A stretch of DNA of 64,000 nucleotides from CAJBLF01 sp041675025. GTDB lineage: Bacteria; Patescibacteriota; Gracilibacteria; Absconditabacterales; Absconditicoccaceae. The stretch lies in contig JBAYUS010000001.1 of NCBI GenBank assembly GCA_041675025.1, positions 186,001 through 250,000 of the forward strand, given 5' to 3'. The position numbers were made by a program, and so were the translations under genes. Below, piece by piece: positions 23,930 to 32,951 of this stretch (position 1 is its first letter; every line of letters starts with the position of its first letter). A model generated the notes under the pieces. It searched no databases. It was not told the origin of the DNA and saw nothing but the letters and a program-made list of their open reading frames with translations.

Positions 23930-24522
23930 TGCTTTTCTGTGATGGTATAACTTGGTAATGCTGTTCCGCATATACAAATAGTGATATAAACTACAAAGCA
24001 ATTATGTGTTCTGTTTTGACTTTAAATATAACAAAAAAATCCTGTCAAAACATTATTTTTATGGTTATTTTTGATGATATTTCAACGACATTGAAAATAG
24101 ACATTTCCCTATATATAGTAGGTATTTGTCTATGTTGACAAAATTTATTAAATAAAAGCATTGGTATGCTTATTATTTCAGTGTTTCTATATTGCCATAT
24201 GTTGACATATTTTTTGTCTAAATTAAACAAAATTTCGTCTTTACAAAAAAAACTAATCCTTCTTTATTATTGACATATTTATATTATAGAATATAGTAAA
24301 TGTAAAAAAACAAAAAATATCAATAATATGTAGCCCTATTATTGGCATATATATGCCTAATCCTTGTTTACTATCTTATTTATATTCTCCATTGAAAAAT
24401 GAGAGAATATATGTATATTTATATCGATATGTTGACCCCATATCGATGAGTGGCAAATGATTATTTTAATCATGCGTCCGATAATTAACAAATTTAAATA
24501 ACAATCAAAAAAATAAAAAAAT
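23930..24522. other. Divergent intergenic region with hairpins and repeated TATGTTGAC
   Basis: This 593-base gene-free stretch separates the giant gene (leftward) from the T9SS-domain gene (rightward). TATGTTGAC occurs at 24131, 24198 and 24428. Perfect or near-perfect inverted repeats occur at 24344-24357 (GGCATATATATGCC), 24384-24408 (ATTCTCCATT...AATGAGAGAAT) and 24423-24447 (ATCGATATG...CATATCGAT). A TTGACA-16-TATAGT promoter lies at 24270-24297 on the plus strand. I see no RNA gene. Confidence 0.6.
24270..24297 (+). promoter_or_regulatory. Possible promoter upstream of the T9SS-domain gene
   Basis: TTGACA (24270-24275), 16-base spacer, TATAGT (24292-24297). It would give a leader of about 220 bases that contains the hairpins at 24344-24447. 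Confidence 0.4.
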
Positions 24523-26409
24523 ATGAAAACGAAATCTACTCTTATTATACTTATCAGTCTTTTATGTTTCTTTCAAAGTAATGTAATTAAGGCAGATACA
24601 ATTTATAGTCAGATGCCGTTTGGTATCCAAAACCTTTGTCAATCTAGTGGTTTTGATAGATTTGTATTCTATAAACCAATAGGTTTTGATCCTAGTAATT
24701 TAGGTACCACTATGTGGTATATTAATGGGGTTGGCCAAGCGCCTGGCGATAGTATGGCTTTTATTCCTACTTCTGTTGGAGAATTTATTATTCATGCATC
24801 ATGGGGTGGTAATCATGAGTATTCTACACTAAATCTTTATTCAGTTTCACCGCCAAATGCTATTTTTCAAGTTTTTAGTGGAGGAAGCATAAATTTAGGT
24901 AATGATACTATATCGATGTGTGGTATTACTATTGATGTTGCTGCTACTGGTTTATCAGGATCAGATGCTACCTATATGCAATGGATAGGCCCTTCTTTTA
25001 ATTCTTTAAATAATAATCCAGTAACTATTTCTACGCCTGGAACATATTATTTTGAGAGAGGCAATCCTTGTGGTGTCACTCGTGATACCTTTCAATTGGT
25101 TGCTTTGCCGTTTGTTTTGCCTGTGTTTACTGATACTGCTCTCTGTAATTCACCGAATCCGATTACTTTGGATCCCGGTCCAGGGTGGACGTATTCTTGG
25201 AGTACAGGAGAAACTACTCAGACTATTGATGTTGATAGTACTTATATCTATACAGTTAATCTAAGTAATGTCTGTATAAGTGGTAATGTTTCTATCGATG
25301 TTGAGTATCAATCATTTCCATTGCCTGATATGTCATATCTACCACTTGATGTATTATGTGCTGATTCTGTTGTAGTTATGCAACCTGATCAAGGAGGTTA
25401 TCTTTATAATACCTATGCTTGGTCAAATGGTGCAAATACACCTACGATTAGTATTTCCGGTTTATCTGGTGGTGCTGGTTATTATTCTGTTACTGTTACT
25501 CAGGGTGGTTGTTCTGCAACAACAGGTTGGAATCTGCAATTTTATTCAACACCCAATACTCCTGAAATTTGTATTGTGACTTCAGATCCTGTGTTAAACA
25601 AAAACATAGTTGTATTTACCAATCAAGGTGAGCCACCTCTTGGTGATCCATTTTACTCAGCTGTAGATCATTATAATATCTATAAATGGGTGAGTGGAGT
25701 TCTTTATGATTCCATTGGAACAGTTCCTGTGGCGTTAGAACACACTTTTGTTGATGTAACGAGTAATCCACCTTCTACTCAAGCTACATATAAAATATCT
25801 ATGGTAGATGCATGTGGTGTGGAAGGACCAAAATCTTTTTTTCATACGACTATCTTACTTCAATCTTCTTTGGGTTCTCTTCCTGGGTCAATTAACCTTG
25901 CTTGGGATCCCTATGTTGATGAATCAGGTAATTTTACTGTAACTACTTACGATATATATCGTGGTCCACATCCAGACAGTTTGACGTTTTTGGTTTCAAC
26001 CGGATTCTTGTCATATGTTGATTTTGGGGTGACTGGACAGGTATATTATCAAATTGTTGCTATTAGGCCGGGTGGATGTAACTCCACACCAGCCTTTATG
26101 AAGAATGGGTCTAATAATAAAGCTATGACTATGGGTAGCTTTAGTAATATTACTGATCTATTGATTACTAGTGTTCCTGTTCTTACTGATATGTTTCCTG
26201 TTAACATTTATCCAAATCCTTCTTCGACTGGTATTTTCCAAGTCGATGGAGAACAAATCTCACGAGTTGAGGTTATGGATATATTAGGTCATGTATTATT
26301 TACTACTACAAAAACAATCGATTTGAGTGCATATGCTAAGGGTATTTATAATGCTCGTATCATATCAACGATGGGGTCAACATCGTATAAAAAGATTGTT
26401 GTTCAGTAA
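24523..26409 (+). CDS. Secreted protein with Bacteroidota-type T9SS C-terminal sorting domain, 628 aa
   Basis: ATG 24523 to TAA 26407-26409. A signal peptide is clear (KSTLIILISLLCFFQSNVIKA). The middle has PKD/Ig-like segments with SWSTGETTQTI and SNGANTPTISI, followed by fibronectin-III-like parts (YNIYKWVSG, YDIYRG). The last 70 residues form a type A T9SS sorting domain: NIYPNPSSTGIFQV, VEVMDILGHVLF, GIYNARI and KIVVQ at the end. In Bacteroidota this domain sends proteins through the Por/gliding secretion system. The gene has about 56 Gly residues and none is UGA, unlike every neighbour of similar length. It reads correctly in the standard code. This points to recent transfer from a Bacteroidota donor, or, less likely, an assembly join. 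Confidence 0.9.
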   Translation: MKTKSTLIILISLLCFFQSNVIKADTIYSQMPFGIQNLCQSSGFDRFVFYKPIGFDPSNLGTTMWYINGVGQAPGDSMAFIPTSVGEFIIHASWGGNHEYSTLNLYSVSPPNAIFQVFSGGSINLGNDTISMCGITIDVAATGLSGSDATYMQWIGPSFNSLNNNPVTISTPGTYYFERGNPCGVTRDTFQLVALPFVLPVFTDTALCNSPNPITLDPGPGWTYSWSTGETTQTIDVDSTYIYTVNLSNVCISGNVSIDVEYQSFPLPDMSYLPLDVLCADSVVVMQPDQGGYLYNTYAWSNGANTPTISISGLSGGAGYYSVTVTQGGCSATTGWNLQFYSTPNTPEICIVTSDPVLNKNIVVFTNQGEPPLGDPFYSAVDHYNIYKWVSGVLYDSIGTVPVALEHTFVDVTSNPPSTQATYKISMVDACGVEGPKSFFHTTILLQSSLGSLPGSINLAWDPYVDESGNFTVTTYDIYRGPHPDSLTFLVSTGFLSYVDFGVTGQVYYQIVAIRPGGCNSTPAFMKNGSNNKAMTMGSFSNITDLLITSVPVLTDMFPVNIYPNPSSTGIFQVDGEQISRVEVMDILGHVLFTTTKTIDLSAYAKGIYNARIISTMGSTSYKKIVVQ

Positions 26410-26431
26410 TTTATTACTGATTATTGTGAAG

Positions 26432-26463
26432 AGTCCTTCCGTTTTTCGGAGGGACTTTTTTTG
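26432..26463 (+). terminator. Terminator after the T9SS-domain gene
   Basis: AGTCCTTCCG-TTTTT-CGGAGGGACT, a 10-bp stem with one G-U pair, followed by seven Ts. Confidence 0.85.
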
Positions 26464-26478
26464 TTTTGTTTTTTTGTG

Positions 26479-26514
26479 AGCACCCGGGTGGAAATTTTCT
26501 TCCACCCGGGTGCT
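26479..26514. repeat. CACCCGGGTG palindrome pair, copy 2
   Basis: AGCACCCGGGTGGAA-ATTTTC-TTCCACCCGGGTGCT, a long perfect inverted repeat made of two 10-base palindromes, directly after the T9SS gene terminator. Confidence 0.9.
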
Positions 26515-26532
26515 ACTATATATACAATAAAT

Positions 26533-26561
26533 TTGACAAAAAAGCATCTTTCGAGTATAAT
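26533..26561 (+). promoter_or_regulatory. Consensus promoter of the 631-aa surface protein
   Basis: TTGACA (26533-26538), 17-base spacer, TATAAT (26556-26561), 55 bases before the ATG. It is an exact sigma-70 consensus. Confidence 0.85.
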
Positions 26562-26616
26562 TAACTATAATTACTATATATAGTACATAAATTGTTTATT
26601 TGATTCTTCATACATT

Positions 26617-28512
26617 ATGAAAAACGTCTTTCACCATGTCCATCATCACCTCAAACATCATCATAAAAAATATCTCTTCGGAGTATTTGGTGGTTTTGCT
26701 GTTGTGAAACTTTTTCTTTTGGTACTTGGACTTTCTGTTGTAGAATATTCTTACAACTCAACGTTTGCACAGTTGCAAACTGGATGTACGCTTACAGGAC
26801 AATATTATACCTGAGAATATCAGACCTGAGAATATCTTACGGGACAAGAATTAACATGAGGAACTTTAATCAACTGTGTGACTTTATCATGATATTTTAC
26901 TGGTGGTGTCTTAGATGAATCTGGTTCTTTGACATGAGAAACACGAGTAGAGGAGTCTCAAACTGGATGTGAACTTACCTGACAAACTCTTACGGAATGA
27001 TATCTTACAGGATCATATCTAACCTGAGGATATCGAACAGGATGATATCTGACGGGATGTACTGAAGAACAAACAGGAAATAATCAGACATGAAATAATC
27101 AGACGTGAAATATTACATCATGAAACGGAATATGCGAATCTGGAGATGTTGTTTGGTCGACGCCAATTTCGTGATCAATAGTCAGAAATATATTTCCTAT
27201 TACATGGACATATTCATGAACGGATTGTCTTTCTGGATTATCTCTCCAATTGCGAGATCATAATAGTCAACGAATACATCTCTCAACGCTTGCTTCATGA
27301 ACTACTTCATATACTTTTGATTCTAGAAGATTATATAGTTTCCAATTGTCATGATTATATAATATTATCGGAAATACCGGTGCAGGAAATTTTACCTTAT
27401 ATTCAGGAACATATTCTGGAACATATTCACGTTTATTTTCATGATATAAATTGAGATTGATTACATCAAACCAAACTACAATTCAAGAAACACTACTATT
27501 TACCATAGATAATCAAGTTCCTACATTATCATGAGTTATTCTTACTTCTCCTTTATCATGAGTTGTTGCTGTGAGTGGTGCAGTAACTTTACGTTTTACT
27601 GCAAGCGAAGAACTTAGTTGAATACAGGTTACTTTGTGATCTGGTAAAATTGCCAATAGCGCAACCGTTTCATGATTGGATTATATATACGTACGAAATA
27701 TCACTTCATTATATCCTGAATGAAATTTAGTTGCAAATATTTCTTTTGCTGATAAGGCTTGAAATACTGGTGTTGTCTTATATACTTCATCAATTGTTTT
27801 TGATAATACTAAGCCTACACTTACGTGATTTATATTTAATGATTCTCCTGAATGAATGCTTTTGCACTTTTCTTGATCTGAATCTGTAAGATATACACTG
27901 CATTATCAAAAAGCATTATGAGCTATTATCTATGCTACTGGTGCTAACTATCTCACTGCACAACAAGTTGCTTTTTCATGAGTAGAACTTAATCAATGAT
28001 ATATATTTACTTTATCTGCTTTTGATAACGCTGGTAATAATACTACTGTAACTGGTGATTTCATTCGAATATCTTTGTGAAATGTTGTCTCTCATGTATA
28101 TATAGTTCCTATAACTACAGAAAGTATTCTTACAGGAAATCTCTCAACTTTGGCTGTTGTTCTTAAAGCTGAAGTAGAAAAATTTAATGTTTGTAAAGGT
28201 ACATTGAGTTATACTCCTATAGAACTTCAAGTGAGAGGTACTACATTTAATCTTGAAATGCCATTGTTTAAAAAATCGCAAGTGAAGACACTTGTGAATG
28301 CATTTACTTTATATGTACTTGATAAAATTAAACATAATTATAGCATTAGTTCTGATGAACTCACAGAAATTACCAAAAAATTTGATAGCTTCTTAGTTGT
28401 TTTGAAACTTCTTAGAGATGATGATAATATCTGTAAACAAAATTTATCTAACTATCATATTAGTCAGTTTAAGAGTGTATTACTCGAATATAATCTTGAT
28501 GGATTAGAGTAA
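26617..28512 (+). CDS. Surface protein with UGA-dense Thr-Gly repeats and Ig-like domains, 631 aa
   Basis: ATG 26617 to TAA 28510-28512. The N-terminus KNVFHHVHHHLKHHHKKYLFGVFGGFAVVKLF is a His-rich head plus membrane segment that matches the start of the 3924-aa giant. Residues 55-165 are a low-complexity array of LTG and YLTG units; nearly every Gly there is TGA, so this stretch is essentially unreadable without a UGA-decoding tRNA. Residues 175-520 have Ig-like, bacterial surface-type repeats (FTIDNQVPTLSGV, FADKAGNTGVV, FDNAGNNTTVTG). The last 120 residues lose UGA codons and are charged and helical. It is probably an envelope-anchored adhesin. It has a consensus promoter and its own terminator. 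Confidence 0.85.
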
Positions 28513-28521
28513 TTTTACCAA

Positions 28522-28590
28522 TCCACCCGGGTGCAAAAACTAGTCAGCTTAGTTACTAAGCTGATTTTTTTGTAGTCGCACCCGGGTGGA
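28522..28590. repeat. CACCCGGGTG pair flanking a terminator, copy 3
   Basis: TCCACCCGGGTGC at 28522-28534 and GCACCCGGGTGGA at 28578-28590 are inverted with respect to each other and enclose the terminator at 28544-28571. Confidence 0.85.
28544..28571 (+). terminator. Terminator after the 631-aa gene
   Basis: CAGCTTAGT-TA-CTAAGCTG hairpin followed by seven Ts, nested inside the CACCCGGGTG inverted repeat. Confidence 0.8.
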
Positions 28591-28599
28591 TAGTAGTTA

Positions 28600-29013
28600 C
28601 TATCCTACTTCAATACTTCTCTCACTTTCAGAAATTTTTTTTATGTGAAGTTGGGTTGATCCATGCCTACCGGCAGGCAGGTTTTTGAAGGGGAGTTGGT
28701 CGATGAATTTCGGTCGTTCTATGATGATATATTCAAATTCATTTATTTGATCAATAATTCATTTCTCTACGAGTTCGCTAAATTCCTTGATTCTATACAT
28801 ATCGATGTGAAGTAATTTCGAATCGTAGACGTTGAGATATGCGTAGGTTGGGCTTTGTACCGCGTTGTGATTGAGTCATAATCATTGTGCAAATCCTTTG
28901 GCAAGTAAAGTCTTTCCCGCTCCTAATTCTCCATGTAACAACAAAATCTTATGCTCTTTGGCGAGAGCTATTCAGAATTCTATCATTTGTTGTGGAGTAT
29001 TAATAGTTTTCAT
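28600..29013 (-). CDS. tsaE: tRNA threonylcarbamoyladenosine biosynthesis ATPase TsaE, 137 aa
   Basis: ATG at 29013, TAG at 28600-28602. The Walker A motif GELGAGKT is at about residues 28-35, followed by SPTYAYLNVY and HIDMYRI, the TsaE switch and HxDxYR motifs, and IIIERP in place of the usual IEW-ER. It is needed with TsaB, TsaC and TsaD to make the t6A base on tRNAs reading ANN codons. An insertion reading NLPAGRHG near residue 113 is encoded by a GC palindrome (28662-28681) that is not part of the family core. Glycines at residues 14, 42 and 44 and later are TGA. The stop codon lies just past the CACCCGGGTG repeat. Confidence 0.88.
28662..28681. repeat. PAGR-type palindrome inside tsaE
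   Basis: CATGCCTACCGGCAGGCAGG, read in frame on the minus strand as LPAGRHG. It resembles the intergenic palindrome at 7996-8014. Confidence 0.65.
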
Positions 29014-29041
29014 ATTTCTAATGTTTTTTATAAATATTTTT

Positions 29042-29105
29042 GTCATTGCGAGGAACGAAGCAATCTAGAATAAAGACTGGATTGCTTCACTACGTTCGCA
29101 ATGAC
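29042..29105. repeat. REP-like hairpin repeat, copy A
   Basis: GTCATTGCGAGGAACGAAGCAATCT ... GGATTGCTTC...GTTCGCAATGAC, a long imperfect inverted repeat between tsaE and the exonuclease. The same family is at 30076, 53238, 53742 and 56142. Confidence 0.85.
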
Positions 29106-29177
29106 ACTCCTTTTTCCTGACTTGTATTTTATACCGAAAATTCTATACATATCAACGTTTATTCGTTTAATTTCTGT

Positions 29178-30065
29178 ATGAAATTCTTTTTGATTGATTG
29201 ATCGAGTTTCCTTTATAGAGCATATTACGCTTTTCCACATATGGCTGACAAAGACGGACATAATGTGAATGTCGTCTATGGATTTTTTCGTATGTTGATG
29301 AAAATCTTTCAAGAAAAACCTGATTATTTCGTTATCACTTGGGATTCTCCTGTAAAGACATTTAGACATGAAGAATATCCAGAATATAAAGCTAACCGTA
29401 AAAAAATGGATGATGATTTCAAACATCAAATTCCCATTACCAAAGATATTGTTGATCAGTTATGAATTCCTAGTCTTATTATACCTACGTATGAAGCTGA
29501 TGATATTATTTATACCTTGGCGATGAAATACAAGATAGATAAAGATATGCAGATAGATATTTATTCATGAGATAAGGATTTGAAACAACTTTTGACAGAT
29601 AATGTTTCATGTGTAGATACGATGAAATGACTTACTACTACGCCAGAACTGTTTGTAAAAGAATATTGATTTGATCCGATTTATATTTTGGACTATTTAG
29701 CTTTGGTGGGAGATAGTGCTGATAATATCAAATGAATAACTTGAATCTGACCAAAAAAAGCATCTGATTTAATTCAAAAATTTCAAACTATTGATAATAT
29801 TTATATTCATATCGACGAATTGACTTGAGACATTAAACAAAAACTTGTTGATGGAAAAAATGATGTGTATTTGAGTAGAGGATTGATTGAATTGAAACCT
29901 ATTACAGAAATAGAAAATACAGACATCAAAAACTTCACTTTGGAACTAGATTTCCCGAAGTATAAAAAAGTCTTAGTAGAACAATATCATTTCAATTCTT
30001 TTGGAAAAACTTTGGATGAATTGAAAAAGAAATTACAAAGTCCTGTACAGATGGGATTGTTTTAA
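29178..30065 (+). CDS. Stand-alone 5'-3' exonuclease (PolA N-terminal domain-like), 295 aa
   Basis: ATG 29178 to TAA 30063-30065; an in-frame ATG at 29241 would remove the first metal-site Asp, so 29178 is preferred. All the FEN/PolI-exo motifs are present: FFLIDGSSFLYRAYYAF, WDSPVKTFRHEEYPEYKANR, TYEADDIIYTLA, YSGDKDLKQLL, VGDSADNIKGITGIGPKKA. Many Gly codons are TGA, including three close together in the helix-hairpin-helix. It ends in QMGLF, which resembles a beta-clamp-binding peptide. No polymerase domain follows, so it would remove RNA primers or flaps on its own. REP repeats flank it on both sides. Confidence 0.9.
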
Positions 30066-30075
30066 TTGTAGCATG

Positions 30076-30150
30076 GTCATTGCGAGGAATGTAATGACGA
30101 AGCAATCTAAGTTTTAGACTGGATTGCTTCGCTAAAACGCTCGCAATGAC
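30076..30150. repeat. REP-like hairpin repeat, copy B
   Basis: GTCATTGCGAGGAATGTAATGACGAAGCAATCT ... GGATTGCTTCGC...CTCGCAATGAC, 10 bases after the exonuclease stop. Confidence 0.85.
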
Positions 30151-30182
30151 CGAACTCTTTTTATTTTACTCTATAACTCACC

Positions 30183-30626
30183 ATGAAAACAGTTGTCATT
30201 ACTTCATGATATTTTAATCCAATTCATCCCTGACATATTGAATGTTTTGAATTGTGTAAAGCATTATGAGATGAGCTTCGAGTGATAGTAAATACCGATG
30301 ATCAAGTAAGAGCAAAAACATGAAAACAAGATGTCTTTCAGGACGCACAAGTGAGAATGAGAATTGTTTCAGCTTTGAAGCCTGTAAATCGTGTAATGTT
30401 ATCTGTAGATCAAGATGGTTCAGTTTGTGAAAGTATCAGACATATAGTTGATCTTATTAGAAATGAATATGGTGCAGATACCAAAATCATTTTTGGTAAA
30501 TGAGGTGATAGATTTACAGATAATATTCCTGAAGTACAAGTGTGTAAAGACTGTAATGTAGAACTTAGAGATTGATTGGGCGCGAAGACGCATAGTAGTA
30601 GTGATTATAGGAATAAAGTGGTGTAG
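30183..30626 (+). CDS. Cytidylyltransferase-like nucleotidyltransferase, 147 aa
   Basis: ATG 30183 to TAG 30624-30626. The N-terminus TSGYFNPIHPGHIECF is the GxFxPxHxGH nucleotide-binding motif of the cytidylyltransferase superfamily, with two of its glycines as TGA. VIVNTDDQVRAKTG and the C-terminal THSSSDYRNKVV correspond to the second substrate loop and the SSS-R motif of RfaE/TagD-type enzymes. It probably activates a sugar phosphate or glycerol phosphate as a CDP or ADP derivative. It is the first plus-strand gene before the glycan locus, 22 bases ahead of the first glycosyltransferase, so a role in envelope glycan synthesis is likely. The substrate is not determined. Confidence 0.75.
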
Positions 30627-30647
30627 TTTTAATTGTTGTTTTCTATT

Positions 30648-31886
30648 ATGTCAAAAATAAATGTCATCAAATTCGTTCCGTATTTTCCGCCTCATAAATG
30701 AGGTTTAGAGTCTCATGTCCAAGAACGAAGTCAGTGGTGGATAAAGAAGTGATATGGTGATGTTATTAATGTGGTTACTCCTATGGGACAGGAAAGTATA
30801 ATTGAAAATTGAAAATTGAAAATTGAAAATTACGATGGTATCTATTATAAAAATCAGCTTGTTTGATATATGGAAGCTGGATATCAAGTGGTGATATTGG
30901 ATGCATTTGATTTGATACCCGTATTTCCGTTTCCTAGGTTCTGGACTAAAAGATTTCGAACTACTATCTCCTATCTTAAATCTCAGGTAAAGGGGTATGG
31001 TAAAAAACATACGTTGGTAAATACGCATACAAGATTTTTCCTGACGTCTTTGGTGGGATGAGTATTCGCTAAATACGTCTGAATCACATGGATTCATATA
31101 GAACATTGAGTCGATTTTGTAAAACTCGCAAGCAAATTCAAAAGCTGGATTGCTTATATATATGATCAGAGTATTTGAAGATACATCTTTAGATGTTCAG
31201 ATATGGTGATAGGAATCAGTGCATGATGCCAGAGATTCGCTAATAAGTTTACTCAGAAAAAGATACCTGTGATACATAGAGGAATGAATTTTGAACCCAT
31301 GAATAATGAATGATGAATAATTAATGATGAAAGTAAGAAAAAAACTATCATTATTGGGTTTGTTGGTAGGTTAGTAAAATTGAAATGATTGGATTTATTA
31401 TTACAAGCTTTCGATAATTTACAGAAAAAACATCATAATCTGATTTTAGAAATCGTTTGAGATGGAGATCAATTGGATGAACTCCAAGATATCGTGAAAG
31501 ATCTTTGATTGGAAGGGAAAGTTTCATTTTTGTGATTTAAAGACAGAAACTATGTAGCCAATGAATTTCTCCCTCATGTTGATATTGTCGTTAATCCTAG
31601 TTATCAAGAAGGTCTTCCTACTAGTGTTTTGGAATGATTATTATCTAAATGTGTTGTAGTCGCTACTAGTGTTGGTGGTACTCCCGAGATATCAGATCAG
31701 AAAGATTTGATTTTGGTGGACAAATGAAATGTTTCTGACTTGCAAAAAGGTCTGGAATATGCAATACAAAACCATGCAAAATTGAAATGATTATCATATG
31801 AACAAGTTAAAAAACATTTTGACTGGAAGAGGAGTATAGAGAGATATTATGAGGTTTATTTATGAATGATATGACATGAAAAATAA
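30648..31886 (+). CDS. GT4-family glycosyltransferase, 412 aa
   Basis: ATG 30648 to TAA 31884-31886. The start reads VIKFVPYFPPHKGGLESH, the acceptor-side loop of GT4 enzymes. The donor domain has IIIGFVGRLVKLKGLDLLL and the E-x7-E region VNPSYQEGLPTSVLEGLLS. Two simple tracts lie inside the frame: four ATTGAAAA units (30801-30831) and an AATGAATGATGAATAATTAATG tract (31299-31331), both adding linker residues between domains. It probably transfers a hexose from a nucleotide sugar to the lipid-linked glycan. Its stop overlaps the next gene's start by 11 bases. Confidence 0.85.
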
Positions 31887-32919
31887 GTATTATTTTCTTA
31901 TAAATTCATTGGAATGATGAGGTGCCGAAAGGGTGACAATAAATTTTGCTAATAATCTTATTAAAGAGTGAAAAGAAATATATATTATTACACTTAAATC
32001 TACTAATTTCTATGATTTACCAAAATGAGTTAATCATATTTCATTATCCAATATAAAAAGCAATTTGCTTATGTTTTTATTGATCCCATTATATGTTTTG
32101 AGATTTAAAAAAGTACTTAAAAAATATAATCTGATTGATTGAATGAGTTTGCTTGAAATCTCTAATTTTGTACATATTTTAGCTAAAAAACATGCTACTA
32201 TTTCTTTTAGAATTCATATAAGTTTTTTTAAATGATTATTATGATATTTATATAAATTTTTTATCAGATTTCTTTATCCAAGAGCTTCAAAGATTATTGT
32301 CAATTCTATGGAAAATAAATGTGACTTGGCAGAATATCTACATATTTCTGAATCTAAAATTGAAGTAATTTATAACCCAATTAATAAAGAAAAAATTAAA
32401 AAAATGAGATTCGAAGAGCTTCCTGACACAATCAATAAAAGAATACAATGAAAAAAAATATATATCACTACATGAAGATTGGTATGGCAAAAACATCACG
32501 AAAAAATTATTAATGCTTTATCTATGGTATATAGAACTATTGATAAAAATCGGATATATTTGATTATTTGAGATTGACCAGAAAAAAATAAATTAGAAAA
32601 GCTTGTAAAAAAAATATGATTAGATGATAATATAATTTTTTGTTGAGAGCAAAAGAATGTATTTAAATATTTAAATGTAGCTAATCTCTTTATTTATGCT
32701 TCTGAAGTGGAATGATTTCCTAATGTTCTTATAGAAGCAAGAGAGATGTGAATTCCTATCATTACATCGGATTTTAAAAGCGGTGCTAAGGAAGTGATAT
32801 TAGGAGAATATACCAAAGATATTTGAAAACATATCATATATCCTTATCAAGGTAAATATTGAATATTGCTGAATTTACATGATTATGAAAATCAGTTTTT
32901 GAAAATATATAAGAAATAA
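31876..32919 (+). CDS. GT4-family glycosyltransferase, 347 aa
   Basis: ATG 31876 lies inside the end of the previous gene; the frame ends at TAA 32917-32919. The N-terminus YYFLINSLEGGGAERVTINFANNLI is the classical GT4 start, with two of the three loop glycines encoded by TGA. The donor site reads YITTGRLVWQKHHEKIINAL, and the nucleotide-binding EGFPNVLIEAREMGIPIITSDFKSGAKE is intact. It is probably cytoplasmic and membrane-associated. The acceptor cannot be predicted. AT content is even higher than in its neighbours, which suggests a separate origin of this part of the locus. Confidence 0.88.
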
Positions 32920-32951
32920 TAAAATATTTATATTTTTATTGTATTATATAA

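Noticed and set aside
24010..24050. TTGACA on the minus strand as promoter of the giant gene
   Set aside because: No acceptable -10 box lies at 15-19 bases; the best candidate is at 13-14. I leave the promoter unassigned.
26811..28149. A pseudogene full of stops downstream of the 631-aa protein start
   Set aside because: All the apparent stops are TGA. Read as Gly the frame is continuous to TAA 28510-28512.
29042..30150. REP copies A and B as ends of a transposon carrying the exonuclease gene
   Set aside because: The same repeats occur beside unrelated genes, and there is no transposase and no target-site duplication.
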